Shown in pieces: positions 9,842 through 21,179 of a stretch of DNA of 64,000 bases (position 1 is its first letter; each line of letters starts with the position of its first letter). The DNA comes from Acanthosepion esculentum. Lineage: Eukaryota; Mollusca; Cephalopoda; Sepiida; Sepiidae. A model generated the notes under the pieces. It did no database searches. It was not told the origin of the DNA and worked only from the letters and a program-made list of their open reading frames with translations. The stretch lies in the NCBI GenBank assembly GCA_964036315.1, contig OZ038517.1, positions 17,563,213-17,627,212 on the forward strand, read 5' to 3'. The translations under genes were made by a program, and so were the position numbers.

Positions 9842-10533
9842 AATTGAAGAAGGCGAATTAAGAAAGAAGAGAAATTGAAGAAGGCAAATTAAGAAAGAAG
9901 GAAAATTGAAGAAGGCGAATTAAGAAGGGAGGAAAATTGAAGAAGGCGAATTAAGAAAGAAGGAAAATTGAAGAAGGCGAATTAAGAAAGAAGGAAAATT
10001 GAAGAAGGCGAATTAAGAAGGAAGGAAAATTGAAGAAGATGATTTAAGAAAGAAGGAAAATTGAAGAAGGCGAATTAAGAAAGAAGGAAAATTGAAGAAG
10101 GCGAATTAAGAAAGAAGGAAAATTGAAGAAGGCGAATTAAGAAGGAAGGAAAATTGAAGAAGATGATTTAAGAAAGAAGGAAAATTGAAGAAGGCGAATT
10201 AAGAAAGAAGGAAAATTGAAGAAGGCGAATTAAGAAAGAAGGAAAATTGAAGAAGGCGAATTAAGAAGGAAGGAAAATTGAAGAAGGCGAATTAAGAAAG
10301 AAAGAAAATTGAAGAAGGCGAATTAAGAAAGAAGGAAAATTGAAGAAGGCGAATTAAGAAGGAAGGAAAATTGAAGAAGGCGAATTAAGAAAGAAGGAAA
10401 ATTGAAGAAGGCGAATTAAGAAGGAAGGAAAATTGAAGAAGGCGAATTAAGAAAGAAGGAAAATTGAAGAAGGCGAATTAAGAAAGAAGGAAAATTGAAG
10501 AAGGCGAATTAAGAAGGAAGGAAAATTGAAGAA

Positions 10534-12763
10534 GATGATTTAAGAAAGAAGGAAAATTGAAGAAGGCGAATTAAGAAAGAAGGAAAATTGAAGAAGGCGA
10601 ATTAAGAAAGAAGGAAAATTGAAGAAGGCGAATTAAGAAGGAAGGAAAATTGAAGAAGGCGAATTAAGAAAGAAAGAAAATTGAAGAAGGCGAATTAAGA
10701 AAGAAGGAAAATTGAAGAAGGCGAATTAAGAAGGAAGGAAAATTGAAGAAGGCGAATTAAGAAAGAAGGAAAATTGAAGAAGGCGAATTAAGAAGGAAGG
10801 AAAATTGAAGAAGGCGAATTAAGAAAGAAGGAAAATTGAAGAAGGCGAATTAAGAAAGAAGGAAAATTGAAGAAGGCGAATTAAGAAGGAAGGAAAATTG
10901 AAGAAGATGAATTAAGAAAGAAGGAAAATTGAAGAAGGTGAATTAAGAAAGAAGGAAAATTGAAGAAGGTGAATTAAGAAAGAAATAAAATTGAAGAAGG
11001 CGAATTAAGAAAGAAATAAAATTGAAGAAGGCGAATTAAGAAGGAAGGAAAATTGAAGAAGGCGAATTAAGAAAGAAGGAAAATTGAAGAAGGCGAATTA
11101 AGAAGGAAGGAAAATTGAAGAAGGTGAATTAAGAAAGAAATAATATTGAAGAAGGCGAATTAAGAAAGAAATAAAATTGAAGAAGGCGAATTAAGAAAGA
11201 AGGAAAATTGAAGAAGGCGAATTAAGAAAGAAGGAAAATTGAAGAAGGCGAATTAAGAAGGAAGGAAAATTGAAGAAGGCGAATTAAGAAAGAAGGAAAA
11301 TTGAAGAAGGCGAATTAAGAAGGAAGGAAAATTGAAGAAGGCGAATTAAGAAAGAAGGAAAATTGAAGAAGGCGAATTAAGAAAGAATAAAATTGAAGAA
11401 GGCGAATTAAGAAGGAAGGAAAATTGAAGAAGGCGAATTAAGAAAGAAGGAAAATTGAAGAAGGCGAATTACGAAAGAAGGAAAATTGAAGAAGGCGAAT
11501 TAAGAAAGAAGGAAAATTGAAGAAGGCGAATTAAGAAGGAAGGAAAATTGAAGAAGGCGAATTAAAAAAGAAGGAAAATTGAAGAAGGTGAATTAAGAAA
11601 GAAATAAAATTGAAGAAGGCGAATTAAGAAGGAAGGAAAATTGAAGAAGATGATTTAAGAAAGAAGGAAAATTGAAGAAGGCGAATTAAGAAAGAAGGAA
11701 AATTGAAGAAGGCGAATTAAGAAAGAAGGAAAATTGAAGAAGGCGAATTAAGAAGGAAGGAAAATTGAAGAAGGCGAATTAAGAAAGAAAGAAAATTGAA
11801 GAAGGCGAATTAAGAAAGAAGGAAAATTGAAGAAGGCGAATTAAGAAGGAAGGAAAATTGAAGAAGGCGAATTAAGAAAGAAGGAAAATTGAAGAAGGCG
11901 AATTAAGAAGGAAGGAAAATTGAAGAAGGCGAATTAAGAAAGAAGGAAAATTGAAGAAGGCGAATTAAGAAAGAAGGAAAATTGAAGAAGGCGAATTAAG
12001 AAGGAAGGAAAATTGAAGAAGATGAATTAAGAAAGAAGGAAAATTGAAGAAGGTGAATTAAGAAAGAAGGAAAATTGAAGAAGGTGAATTAAGAAAGAAA
12101 TAAAATTGAAGAAGGCGAATTAAGAAAGAAATAAAATTGAAGAAGGCGAATTAAGAAGGAAGGAAAATTGAAGAAGGCGAATTAAGAAAGAAGGAAAATT
12201 GAAGAAGGCGAATTAAGAAGGAAGGAAAATTGAAGAAGGTGAATTAAGAAAGAAATAATATTGAAGAAGGCGAATTAAGAAAGAAATAAAATTGAAGAAG
12301 GCGAATTAAGAAAGAAGGAAAATTGAAGAAGGCGAATTAAGAAAGAAGGAAAATTGAAGAAGGCGAATTAAGAAGGAAGGAAAATTGAAGAAGGCGAATT
12401 AAGAAAGAAGGAAAATTGAAGAAGGCGAATTAAGAAGGAAGGAAAATTGAAGAAGGCGAATTAAGAAAGAAGGAAAATTGAAGAAGGCGAATTAAGAAAG
12501 AATAAAATTGAAGAAGGCGAATTAAGAAGGAAGGAAAATTGAAGAAGGCGAATTAAGAAAGAAGGAAAATTGAAGAAGGCGAATTACGAAAGAAGGAAAA
12601 TTGAAGAAGGCGAATTAAGAAAGAAGGAAAATTGAAGAAGGCGAATTAAGAAGGAAGGAAAATTGAAGAAGGCGAATTAAAAAAGAAGGAAAATTGAAGA
12701 AGGTGAATTAAGAAAGAAATAAAATTGAAGAAGGCGAATTAAGAAAGAAATAAAATTGAAGAA
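10534..12763 (+). repeat. 1115-bp higher-order tandem duplication inside the 31-bp array
   Basis: Rare unit variants recur exactly 1115 bp apart: GATGATTTAAG at 10534 and 11649, TAATATTG at 11141 and 12256, TTACGAAAG near 11469 and 12584. 1115 is 36 units less one base, explained by a 30-bp unit (AAGAATAAAATT) in each copy. Boundaries are approximate. Confidence 0.85.
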
Positions 12764-14337
12764 GGCGAATTAAGAAAGAAGGAAAATTGAAGAAGGCGAA
12801 TTAAGAAAGAAGGAAAATTGAAGGAGGCGAATTAAGAAGGAAGGAAAATTGAAGAAGGCAAATTAAGAAAGAAGGAAAATTGAAGAAGGCGAATTAAGAA
12901 GGAAGGAAAATTGAAGAAGGCGAATTAAGAAAGAAGGAACTTTGAAAAAGGTGAATTAAGAAAGAAGGAAAATTGAAGAAGGCGAATTAAGAAAGAAGGA
13001 AAATTGAAGAAGGCGAATTAAGAAGGAAGGAAAATTGAAGAAGGTGAATTAAGAAAGAAGGAAAATTGAAGAAGGTGAATTAAGAAAGAAATAAAATTGA
13101 AGAAGGCGAATTAAGAAAGAAATAAAATTGAAGAAGGCGAATTAAGAAAGAAGGAAAATTGAAGAAGGCGAATTAAGAAAGAAGAAAAATTGAAGAAGGC
13201 AAATTAAGAAGGAAGGAAAATTGAAGAAGGTGAATTAAGAAAGAAGGAAATTTGAAGAAGGCGAATAAAGAAGGAAGGAAAATTGAAGAAGGCGAATTAA
13301 GAAAGAAGGAAAATTGAAGAAGGCGAATTAAGAAAGAAGGAAAATTGAAGAAGGCGAATTAAGAAGGAAGGAAAATTGAAGAAGGCGAATTAAGAAAGAA
13401 GGAAAATTGAAGAAGGCGAATTAAGAAGGAAGGAAAATTGAAGAAGGCGAATTAAGAAGGAAGGAAAATTGAAGAAGGCGAATTAAGAAAGGAAAATTGA
13501 AGTAGGCGAATTAAGAAGGAAGGAAAATTGAAGAAGGCGAATTAAGAAAGAAGGAAAATTGAAGAAGGTGAATTAAGAAAGAAATAAAATTGAAGAAGGC
13601 GAATTAAGAAAGAAATAAAATTGAAGAAGGCGAATTAAGAAGTAAGGAAAATTGAAGAAGGCGAATTAAGAAAGAAGGAAAATTGAAGAAGGCGAATTAA
13701 GAAAGAAGGAAAATTGAAGAAGGCGAATTAAGAAGGAAGGAAAATTGAAGAAGGCGAATTAAGAAAGAAGGAAAATTGAAGAAGGCGAATTAAGAAAGAA
13801 GGAAAATTGAAGAAGGCGAATTAAGAAGGAAGGAAAATTGAAGAAGGCGAATTAAGAAAGAAGGAAATTTGAAGAAGGTGAATTAAGAAGGAAGGAAAAC
13901 TGAAGAAGGCGAATTAAAAAAGAAGGAAAATTGAAGAAGGCGAATTAAGAAAGAAGGAAAATTGAAGAAGGCGAATTAAGAAGGAAGGAAAATTGAAGAA
14001 GGCGAATTAAGAAAGAAGGAAAATTGAAGAAGGCGAATTAAGAAGGAAGGAAAATTGAAGAAGGCGAATTAAGAAAGAAGGAAAATTGAAGAAGGCGAAT
14101 TAAGAAGGAAGGAAAATTGATGAAGGCGAATTAAGAAAGAAGGAAATTTGAAGAAGGTGAATTAAGAAGGAAGGAAAATTGAAGAAGGCGAATTAAGAAA
14201 GAAGGAAAATTGAAGAAGGCGAATTAAGAAAGAAGGAAAATTGAAGAAGGCGAATTAAGAAGGAAGGAAAATTGAAGAAGGCGAATTAAGAAAGAAGGAA
14301 AATTGAAGAAGGCGAATTAAGAAAGAAGGAAAATTGA

Positions 14338-16080
14338 AGAAGGCGAATTAAGAAAGAAGAAAAATTGAAGAAGGCGAATTAAGAAGGAAGGAAAATTGAA
14401 GAAAGTGAATTAAGAATGAAGGAAAATTGAAGAAGGCGAATTAAGAAGGAAGGAAAATTGAAGAAGGCGAATTAAGAAAGAAGGAAAATTGAAGAAGGCG
14501 AATTAAGAAAGAAGGAAAATTGAAGAAGGCGAATTAAGAAGGAAGGAAAATTGAAGAAGGCGAATTAAGAAAGAAGGAAATTTGAAGAAGGTGAATTAAG
14601 AAGGAAGGAAAATTGAAGAAGGCGAATTAAAAAAGAAGGAAAATTGAAGAAGGCGAATTAAGAAAGAAGGAAAATTGAAGAAGGCGAATTAAGAAGGAAG
14701 GAAAATTGAAGAAGGCGAATTAAGAAAGAAGGAAAATTGAAGAAGGCGAATTAAGAAGGAAGGAAAATTGAAGAAGGCGAATTAAGAAAGAAGAAAAATT
14801 GAAGAAGGCGAATTAAGAAGGAAGGAAAATTGAAGAAGGTGAATTAAGAAAGAAGGAAAATTGAAGAAGGCGAATTAAGAAGGAAGGAAAATTGAAGAAG
14901 GCGAATTAAGAAGGAAGGAAAATTGAAGAAGGCGAATTAAGAAAGAAGAAAAGTTGAAGAAGGCGAATTAAGAAGGAAGGAAAATTGAAGAAGATGAATT
15001 AAGAAAGAAGGAAAATTGAAGAAGGCGAATTAAGAAAGAAGGAAAATTGAAGAAGGCGAATTAAGAAAGAAAAAAGATTGATGGAGGCCAATTAAAAAGA
15101 AAAAAAATTGAAGACGGCGAATTAAGAAGGAAGGAAAATTGAAGAAGGCGAATTAAGAAAGAAGGAAAATTGAAGAAGGCGAATTAAGAAAGAAGGAAAA
15201 TTGAAGAAGGCGAATTAAGAAAGAAGAAAAATTGAAGAAGGCGAATTAAGAAGGAAGGAAAATTGAAGAAAGTGAATTAAGAATGAAGGAAAATTGAAGA
15301 AGGCGAATTAAGAAGGAAGGAAAATTGAAGAAGGCGAATTAAGAAAGAAGGAAAATTGAAGAAGGCGAATTAAGAAAGAAGGAAAATTGAAGAAGGCGAA
15401 TTAAGAAGGAAGGAAAATTGAAGAAGGCGAATTAAGAAAGAAGGAAATTTGAAGAAGGTGAATTAAGAAGGAAGGAAAATTGAAGAAGGCGAATTAAAAA
15501 AGAAGGAAAATTGAAGAAGGCGAATTAAGAAAGAAGGAAAATTGAAGAAGGCGAATTAAGAAGGAAGGAAAATTGAAGAAGGCGAATTAAGAAAGAAGGA
15601 AAATTGAAGAAGGCGAATTAAGAAGGAAGGAAAATTGAAGAAGGCGAATTAAGAAAGAAGAAAAATTGAAGAAGGCGAATTAAGAAGGAAGGAAAATTGA
15701 AGAAGGTGAATTAAGAAAGAAGGAAAATTGAAGAAGGCGAATTAAGAAGGAAGGAAAATTGAAGAAGGCGAATTAAGAAGGAAGGAAAATTGAAGAAGGC
15801 GAATTAAGAAAGAAGAAAAGTTGAAGAAGGCGAATTAAGAAAGAAGGAAAATTGAAGAAGGCGAATTAAGAAGGAAGGAAAATTGAAGAAGGTGAATTAA
15901 GAAGGAAGGAAAATTGAAGAAGGCGAATTAAGAAAGAAGAAAAGTTGAAGAAGGCGAATTAAGAAGGAAGGAAAATTGAAGAAGATGAATTAAGAAAGAA
16001 GGAAAATTGAAGAAGGCGAATTAAGAAAGAAAAAAGATTGATGGAGGCCAATTAAAAAGAAAAAAAATTGAAGACGGCGA
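14338..16080 (+). repeat. second long-range duplication inside the 31-bp array
   Basis: The AAAGTGAATTAAGAATG variant at 14403 recurs 867 bp downstream. The GATTGATGGAGGCCAATT variant at about 15076 recurs 960 bp downstream. The 93-bp difference equals three units, so the copies differ by a three-unit gain or loss. Confidence 0.75.
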
Positions 16081-16102
16081 ATTAAGAAAGAAGAAAAATT
16101 GA

Positions 16103-16275
16103 TATTATAATCTGGAATAGGAATGAAATCAGTGATGGCCCATACCCTGAATCCATCTTTAAAAAATTAAGTTGCAGAAATAGTAAATACTCAAATACTT
16201 CAAAGACCTCGGCGTATGCATCAGTATTTTTTATAACTTTATCTATAACTCTAAAATGATGCATTAGGATTACTT
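16103..16275 (+). pseudogene. LINE reverse-transcriptase fragment, possible
   Basis: The GCAGAAATAGTAAATACT and CTTCAAAGACC words are shared with the LINE relic at 17640-17720 (GGAATTAGTAAATACTAAAC). Short, frame-broken and tentative. Confidence 0.3.
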
Positions 16276-16458
16276 ACATTATTTACATTATTTACATTAT
16301 TCGGTCTCTTATCCTCATCTTCATTGTCATATTCACAATGTTTCAGCCTTTGTACGCTTCAGCCTTTATGTCTATATCTCTCTATATGTCTGTCTATATC
16401 TCTGAGATGAAGTATTATGATTTTTTACATCATTCGAACTGTTATCCTGATCTTCATT
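16276..16458 (-). mobile_element. SINE family B tail fragments
   Basis: Minus-strand tail sequence (revcomp of ...GAATAATGTAAATAATGTA...CTCAGAAATATAGACAG) occurs in two truncated pieces, 16276-16356 and 16375-16458. The second is the left part of the copy interrupted by SINE A. Confidence 0.6.
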
Positions 16459-16595
16459 TCGGCCCCTCGAGGCGATGTAATGGTTAGCAAGCTTGTCTCG
16501 CTAGAACAATTACGAATGAGTAGTGAGTTCGATCCTCACTAGGTGCCACATATTTTCGGCCCTGTGCCACATCTGAGCTACGCTTGGAAAATTAC
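16459..16595 (+). mobile_element. SINE family A with perfect 16-bp target-site duplication
   Basis: 137-bp insert starting CGGCCCCTCGAGGCGATGTA and ending GCTACGCTTGGAAAATTAC. tRNA-like: A-box-like block GTAATGGTTAGCAAGC and B-box AGTTCGATCCTCAC. Flanked by identical TATCCTGATCTTCATT at 16443-16458 and 16596-16611. The host is a SINE B tail, so A inserted after B. Confidence 0.88.
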
Positions 16596-16797
16596 TATCC
16601 TGATCTTCATTGTCATATTCACAACGTTTCGGCCGTTGTACGCTCCAGCCTTCTCCGGGTGAGTGGACTTTCGAAATCGAACCCTTTATTTCGTCCACCG
16701 GGGTAGATTGTTCTAGTTCCACGTGCCATGCCTCTTCCGGGTTTAATCAGTGGATGAAACCAACGCCTTTATCCACTGGGCCATGTGTCCTTGAAAG
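16596..16797 (-). mobile_element. SINE family B, right portion, minus strand
   Basis: Minus-strand order: tRNA-like head (CACATGGCCCAGTGGATAAA, A-box-like), then AATAAAGGGTTCG, the CGGAG...GGCCGAAACGTTG hairpin block and the tail. Other copies at 16812-16918 (+), 29675-30007 (-) and 62075-62375 (+). Cephalopods are known to carry several tRNA-derived SINE families (OK, OR1 and OR2 described from octopus); I have not matched this one to a named family. Confidence 0.75.
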
Positions 16798-16811
16798 GAT
16801 TCGCTTCTAAA

Positions 16812-16918
16812 TTCCAATCACCTGAAGGAGGCCGGAGCGTACCACGACCGAAACGTTGTGAATATGGCAGTGAAGATCAGGATAACAGTCCGAACGATGT
16901 AAATAGTGTAAATTACCA
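16812..16918 (+). mobile_element. SINE family B tail, plus strand
   Basis: Starts in CACCTGAAGGAGGCCGGAG, passes CCGAAACGTTGTGAATATGG and ends GTAAATAGTGTAAATTACC. Opposite in orientation to the copy ending at 16797, giving about 70-bp inverted arms. Confidence 0.75.
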
Positions 16919-16984
16919 AATTTAGTATAGAAAAAAAAATGGTTGGTTATAGTCAATGTGTCGAAAACGGAGCTAGTTACATTC

Positions 16985-17255
16985 TAGTATAGCCGATTGC
17001 ACCCCAAATTACTACCCGTCACGGTGAAAGATGTTTCCTCGGGGATGCACCGTGGCTTGAAAGAATATTTGGGCCTTAAACTAGCCCCATACTTCGCGTG
17101 GAACTTGTATATACGATCCATTGCTAAAGATACAGGAAAAATGGTAAATTCTATCCACCGTTTCAAAAGGTACCAGACTCCATGTGCTACCCTCTATCCT
17201 ACAGTAGCCAGATCTGGCCTTAACCCATTACCTGCCATGAGCCCCATTTGGGGAT
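16985..17255 (+). pseudogene. LINE reverse-transcriptase fragment
   Basis: An open frame from 16997 contains APYFAWNLYIRSIAKDTGKM and IHRFKRYQTPCATLY, resembling the segment after the catalytic core of LINE reverse transcriptases ('W..YI.SIAK.AGKM', then 'YKSQIRP'). It then loses homology. Not a complete domain. Confidence 0.55.
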
Positions 17256-17639
17256 CTGTTAAAATTAAACTCACTACATGTTATTCCTTGTATTTACATT
17301 GAGTTGCTTACATACATTGCATTTGCAGAGGTATATTTTACAACACTTAGCCTTTAAAGTTTTTATTATTAGCCGTAAGAAGACACTTTCTGTCGTAATT
17401 TTATATTTCAAGAGTAGAAAAATAATGACTATTTTGAAAAGTATTTTTTTATTATTTCTAATCAATATTATTTTTTGATGTTTTAAACACATATATATTT
17501 GATGTTCTAGATTCTATAAAAACGACAATCGTAACTACTGAAATTAAACATAAGGAATAAATAAACTCCTAAGACACCTGTCTGGGCCAAAAATGCACAT
17601 TAAAAAATTTGGTAGTTAATAGGTTAAATGGAGTACTAT
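17256..17639. other. unassigned AT-rich spacer
   Basis: Short ORFs on both strands (17274-17492) are low-complexity and show no family signature. Confidence 0.3.
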
Positions 17640-18010
17640 TGTCATCTTTGGACTCCATAAAAACTCAGCTTGTGGAATTAGTAAATACTAAACACTTCAA
17701 ATACCCCGGGTTAGATAACAAATTAAAGATAAGATAAGAAGAAATTGAATATAGAATAGACGATGACAGGGATAGTTTCGCTCAATACCGCCAATTGCTA
17801 CAAAACCAAAACATCAACTTGAACATTCCAGTCTTGTTCGGAAATATCCTCGTCAGATCGAGACTTTCATATGGATGCCATACCTAGGGCCAAACCCATT
17901 CAGAAATATCTCAATTGTCAGCTGTATACAGCCGCTTTCTTAGGTCAATGATTACAAATGGATTGAAGTGAATGAAACCTGTGGGTCATAGAAGGGACCC
18001 CTTGTCTGTA
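17640..18010 (+). pseudogene. LINE reverse-transcriptase C-terminal fragment
   Basis: Frame-corrected translation contains QLVELVNTKHFKYPG, then NILVRSRLSYGCHT and SAVYSRFLRSMITNG. This resembles the 'F.YLG...KIVRSRL.YGCQTW...Y..FLR.M' order of LINE ORF2 C-termini. It is a different LINE family from the one at 4024. Confidence 0.6.
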
Positions 18011-18079
18011 AGCTAGTTGATATTAATTAATATTAATGTGTTCCTTTTTCTTATACATATATTTTTTTCGAAATTGTAC

Positions 18080-18445
18080 TAGAGATATCGTGCATGGTGC
18101 GGCACCAGTTCAGAAATATCTAAACTGTCAGTTGTATAAACCGACTTCTAAGATCAATTGTTAAAAAACAGCTCTGAGGGTCTTGGCAAAGATAATCCTT
18201 CTTTGGATATTGTGGCCTGACGCTACAGAACCACAAACAAGGAAATTGTGCCAAATAAAAAAAAACATATTACTCGAGGACTACCAACAGCAGCAACAAT
18301 TAAAATGGATAGGAACATGTAACTCTAAAAGAAAAAAAAATGACATAATCAAGATGTTGACATTCCAAATCGCTTCAAATAGAAGATCGGGGCGGAAACC
18401 CCCATCAATACAGGAAAGAGTGACAAAAGCTGGATTTAATTAATC
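18080..18445 (+). pseudogene. LINE ORF2 C-terminal end, same family as 17640
   Basis: Begins with a second copy of the CAGTTCAGAAATATCTAAAC region. The open frame to 18443 contains LEDYQQQQQLKWIGTCN and NRRSGRKPPSIQERVTKAG, matching the 'QQ..WIGH..R......RRSGRKPPS..ERV' tail of such elements and ending at a natural stop. The 5' part is missing. Confidence 0.6.
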
Positions 18446-19221
18446 TATTTTTCCTAAAATTTGTTTTAAAAGAAATATTTTATAAATGTCAAACGAAATC
18501 AGTACTGGCAGCTCAAAATGTTTCCTTACAGGGTGATCTGCTAATATTAGCATTAACATAGGAGATGACGAGAACAGATACTACACTTGATATCTACTTG
18601 ACCCCCCACTGAGTCAGGTTGTGACACAGGGTCGGTTTTTAACGTGGAGACCCGAGTGTTTCCACCCGGGCCGCTGGACTTTGCTGGTCTTAGCTGGTCT
18701 TAGCTTGTCAAAGCTGGTCATAGCTGGTCAGAGCTAGACGTAGCCGCGATACTACCAGCGCAGGGACGAATCCCTGTGCCAGGCATGTATCAGTGATCGA
18801 ATCTCAGCCAAAAGGCGATCATTAAGCGAGCGATCTGAGAACAGATACTACACTTTGATCCTAGCCCGATTGCCAGGGAGTCAAGAATAGTTTCACTCGA
18901 GTGTCACTGGTTGCTCGGTTAATAAACGCCAAATGTTTCCTTATAAGGAAACGGCTAATATTACCATTACCATTAAATGCTATAACCTGTTGCCACTCGC
19001 CAGTAAGCTCTTCTTGTGAGTAATGTTCTACAGGTTTTGATGTCAAAAATTTTTCATCAGACTCTCGAATATGATTTTCATTAGAGAAATGTTTTCCCAC
19101 CAAAGCATTGGGCCCCCTGGTCGACGTAGTAAAGGAAAGCCAAAAAAAAAATTGACTGGTCATCAACTGCAGGAAGAAAGAGAGAATATGGTTGGCAGCA
19201 AAAGAAGACACCAAAAAAGCC
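18446..19221. repeat. short direct repeats and a five-unit 10-bp GCTGGTC array
   Basis: A 10-bp unit GCTGGTCNNA repeats about five times at 18681-18737. The word GGTCGGTTTTTAACGTGG at about 18627 belongs to a motif shared with 28664, 29388, 44721, 44970 and 45214. GAACAGATACTACACTT occurs near 18571 and 18839, and AATGTTTCCTTA near 18518 and 18932. No gene seen. Confidence 0.55.
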
Positions 19222-19231
19222 CAAGACGCAA

Positions 19232-19700
19232 ACCAGGGAGGCACGGTGGAGTAATGGATAACGGCTCGGATTGAGGAATCGTAGAGCCGAGTTCGAATTC
19301 CAGTCGAATCCGTAACACCCTTGGGAAAGGTGTGAATCCTCTTCTTCTCCCTCCAACTATGGGTAAATAGCAGGACAGACTGGGTATAGCCAGGATTCTA
19401 GGAGAAGGTCAACTCTGAATTCAAAACCATTCGGCGTCTGCACCGGCATCCGGCGGCCTCTTGGTTACTCCTACCTCTGCGTCTGTGGAAATTCTGCGAG
19501 CATATTCCTCCCTCCACTGGGATAGCACGTGTGAAGTTCAAACTCCCTTGTTACTCCGTTTCAAGAATTCGCCACTGTCGCTTGTTTCAGCATTGGCGAC
19601 GGATCGCCGTGCTTGGTCGGTCTTCGTTCCGGACGCGGTGAATTCCTTGGAAGGAGCCGGCTTAACCGATCCACGGTGAATGCCGCAACATACATACATA
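19232..19700 (+). mobile_element. SINE family C with 10-bp target-site duplication and (CATA)n tail
   Basis: The head GCACGGTGGAGTAATGGATA (A-box-like) and GAGTTCGAATTCCAG (B-box-like) is followed by a body with CTTCTTCTCCCTCCAACTAT and a short CATACATACATA tail. Flanked by CAAGACGCAA at 19222-19231 and 19701-19710. About 469 bp. The first 200 bp match the copy at 54803-55228; the 3' half differs, so subfamilies exist. Confidence 0.82.
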
Positions 19701-19740
19701 CAAGACGCAAGCTAGAAATCAAAGAAATGCAGAAGTTTAA

Positions 19741-20142
19741 CCTTTCAACCCTGACCACCGCTTTACCGGTGTTAGAGAAAAATGACTTAATGGTCATCCA
19801 TCGGTTGAACGGTGGGTAAACACTTGCGTCGTGTTTTCCTATTGGTTGTCTTATTTTGAAGAGCCAATCAGAAAAACCGTAATATTCTGATGTCATGGAA
19901 CGTTATACAAACATGTCCGCGATTTTTCATTGCATGTGTTTTGTGTAAAAAGAGATTTTTTTTTACCATGAAACGTGCAGAGTCTCAACCTGGACCGTCA
20001 GGGAAGAAAACAGGGACAAAACGTGCGAGAAAATAACTAGCAAAACATTTTATATCTACTGTGATACATTATATACCAATTATTTGACTCCGGAGCTCAG
20101 GCAGAAGGGAGAAAATTGTTCAGGAACTCAGGGCTCAAAGGG
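19741..20142 (+). mobile_element. piggyBac-like deletion derivative between TTAA sites
   Basis: TTAA at 19737-19740 is followed by CCTTTCAACCCTG, and CAGGGCTCAAAGGG precedes TTAA at 20143-20146. The ends are imperfect inverted repeats, as in piggyBac elements, which duplicate TTAA. Inside, an ATG at about 19970 opens a 22-codon frame rich in Lys and Arg before a stop, possibly the remnant N-terminus of a transposase. About 402 bp, so non-autonomous. Confidence 0.6.
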
Positions 20143-20640
20143 TTAAATAGGACTTGTATCACTAAAACTTTATTATATCAAATAAAAAATTCTTACAATC
20201 TAAATATATTTTCTGGCTTTAAATAATCTGCAAAGGGTTGATAAGCCGTCAAAATCGAATCAATAATTAATCAAATACAGATAAGCTACACGGGGATGTC
20301 TTTTAGATTTATTTACATTATTTGGAATTTCAATGTATATAAATTACAATGGCCACAAAATGGGGGATTAGTTTACATATGGATTGGAATATAGAATCGA
20401 TCCCCCATTTTATATGCACATTATAATTTCTTGTTTGTTTATCAAATTCTGCTTAGGTATCAATCCAACTCTTTTCCCCTCAGGTATGGGTTAATTAGTA
20501 AGACTTGCATAACTCTACAATTATTATCGCCAAAACAAAAAAAAATTCTTAAAATCTAAAAATATTTTCTGGCTTTAAATAACCGATAAAGGGTTGATAA
20601 GCCGTCAAAATCGAATCAGTCAATCTATCGAAATACGCAC
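20143..20640 (+). repeat. direct repeat pair of about 140 bp, with an internal inverted repeat
   Basis: The TATTTTCTGGCTTTAAATAA and GGGTTGATAAGCCGTCAAAA blocks occur at about 20200-20260 and 20560-20620. Between them, AAAATGGGGGAT (20357-20368) is inverted as ATCCCCCATTTT near 20400. No gene. Confidence 0.7.
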
Positions 20641-21179
20641 AAAGCTCTACCCCTGGTGATGATCGAACGCGCACGCGTGAATTTGCTTCTGTTTTTCAGA
20701 CTGTTTTGCCATATACTTTTGTATGATACGACATCAAATGAAAAGAAATAGTATGCTGATTGTGTAGCGCCAATCTACCAAATATCTACGGAACGCCTGC
20801 CTCCGATTTTTTTTTGTTGTTGTTTATTCTTAAATCGGAATTTGAAACCCTGACTTTATTTTCTTGGGCTCTGACCTAACCTATCTGTCGGGAATTAAGA
20901 GAAGACAACAAAGAAACCCATTTTTTGGTTACTCTTCTGCGTAATTCACGCTGGAGTGAGAAAATCTCGTTAGAGATCTCGCGGAGGGAAAAAAACACAC
21001 AGGAAGGAAAACAAGGAATAACTGATGTTATCTAATTTAGTTTCCTTTACAAGTTGGCATGCAGCGGATTTTCATTTCCAGCAACGAACCCCTCGCCGAT
21101 TTTCTTTTATTCTCGCCCGCTTCCTTACGCAACAAGATCTTCCTTTTCATCGTCGATGATCAACTTTCAACACTGTCTC
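20641..21179. other. unassigned sequence
   Basis: No recognised element. Composition shifts toward pyrimidine near 21100. Confidence 0.3.

Larger units (their letters stand above)
9842..16102 (+). repeat. 6.26-kb, 31-bp purine-rich minisatellite (about 200 units)
   Basis: The unit is GAAGAAGGCGAATTAAGAAA followed by GAAGGAAAATT, 31 bp and 26/31 purine on this strand. Two main unit types alternate (GAAAGAAGG and GGAAGGAAAA), with AAATAAAATT, GATGATTTAAG and TTACGAAAG variants. Each unit contains TAA and 31 is not a multiple of 3, so no frame stays open. The last units (15067 and 16027 onward) hold the divergent word GATTGATGGAGGCCAATT. Confidence 0.97.

Noticed and set aside
9842..16102. CRISPR array
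   Set aside because: Repeats are contiguous 31-mers with no unique spacers and the setting is eukaryotic.
16459..16595. Functional tRNA gene
   Set aside because: A- and B-boxes are present but no cloverleaf acceptor pairing is seen, the unit is 137 bp with target duplication, and another full copy occurs: a SINE.
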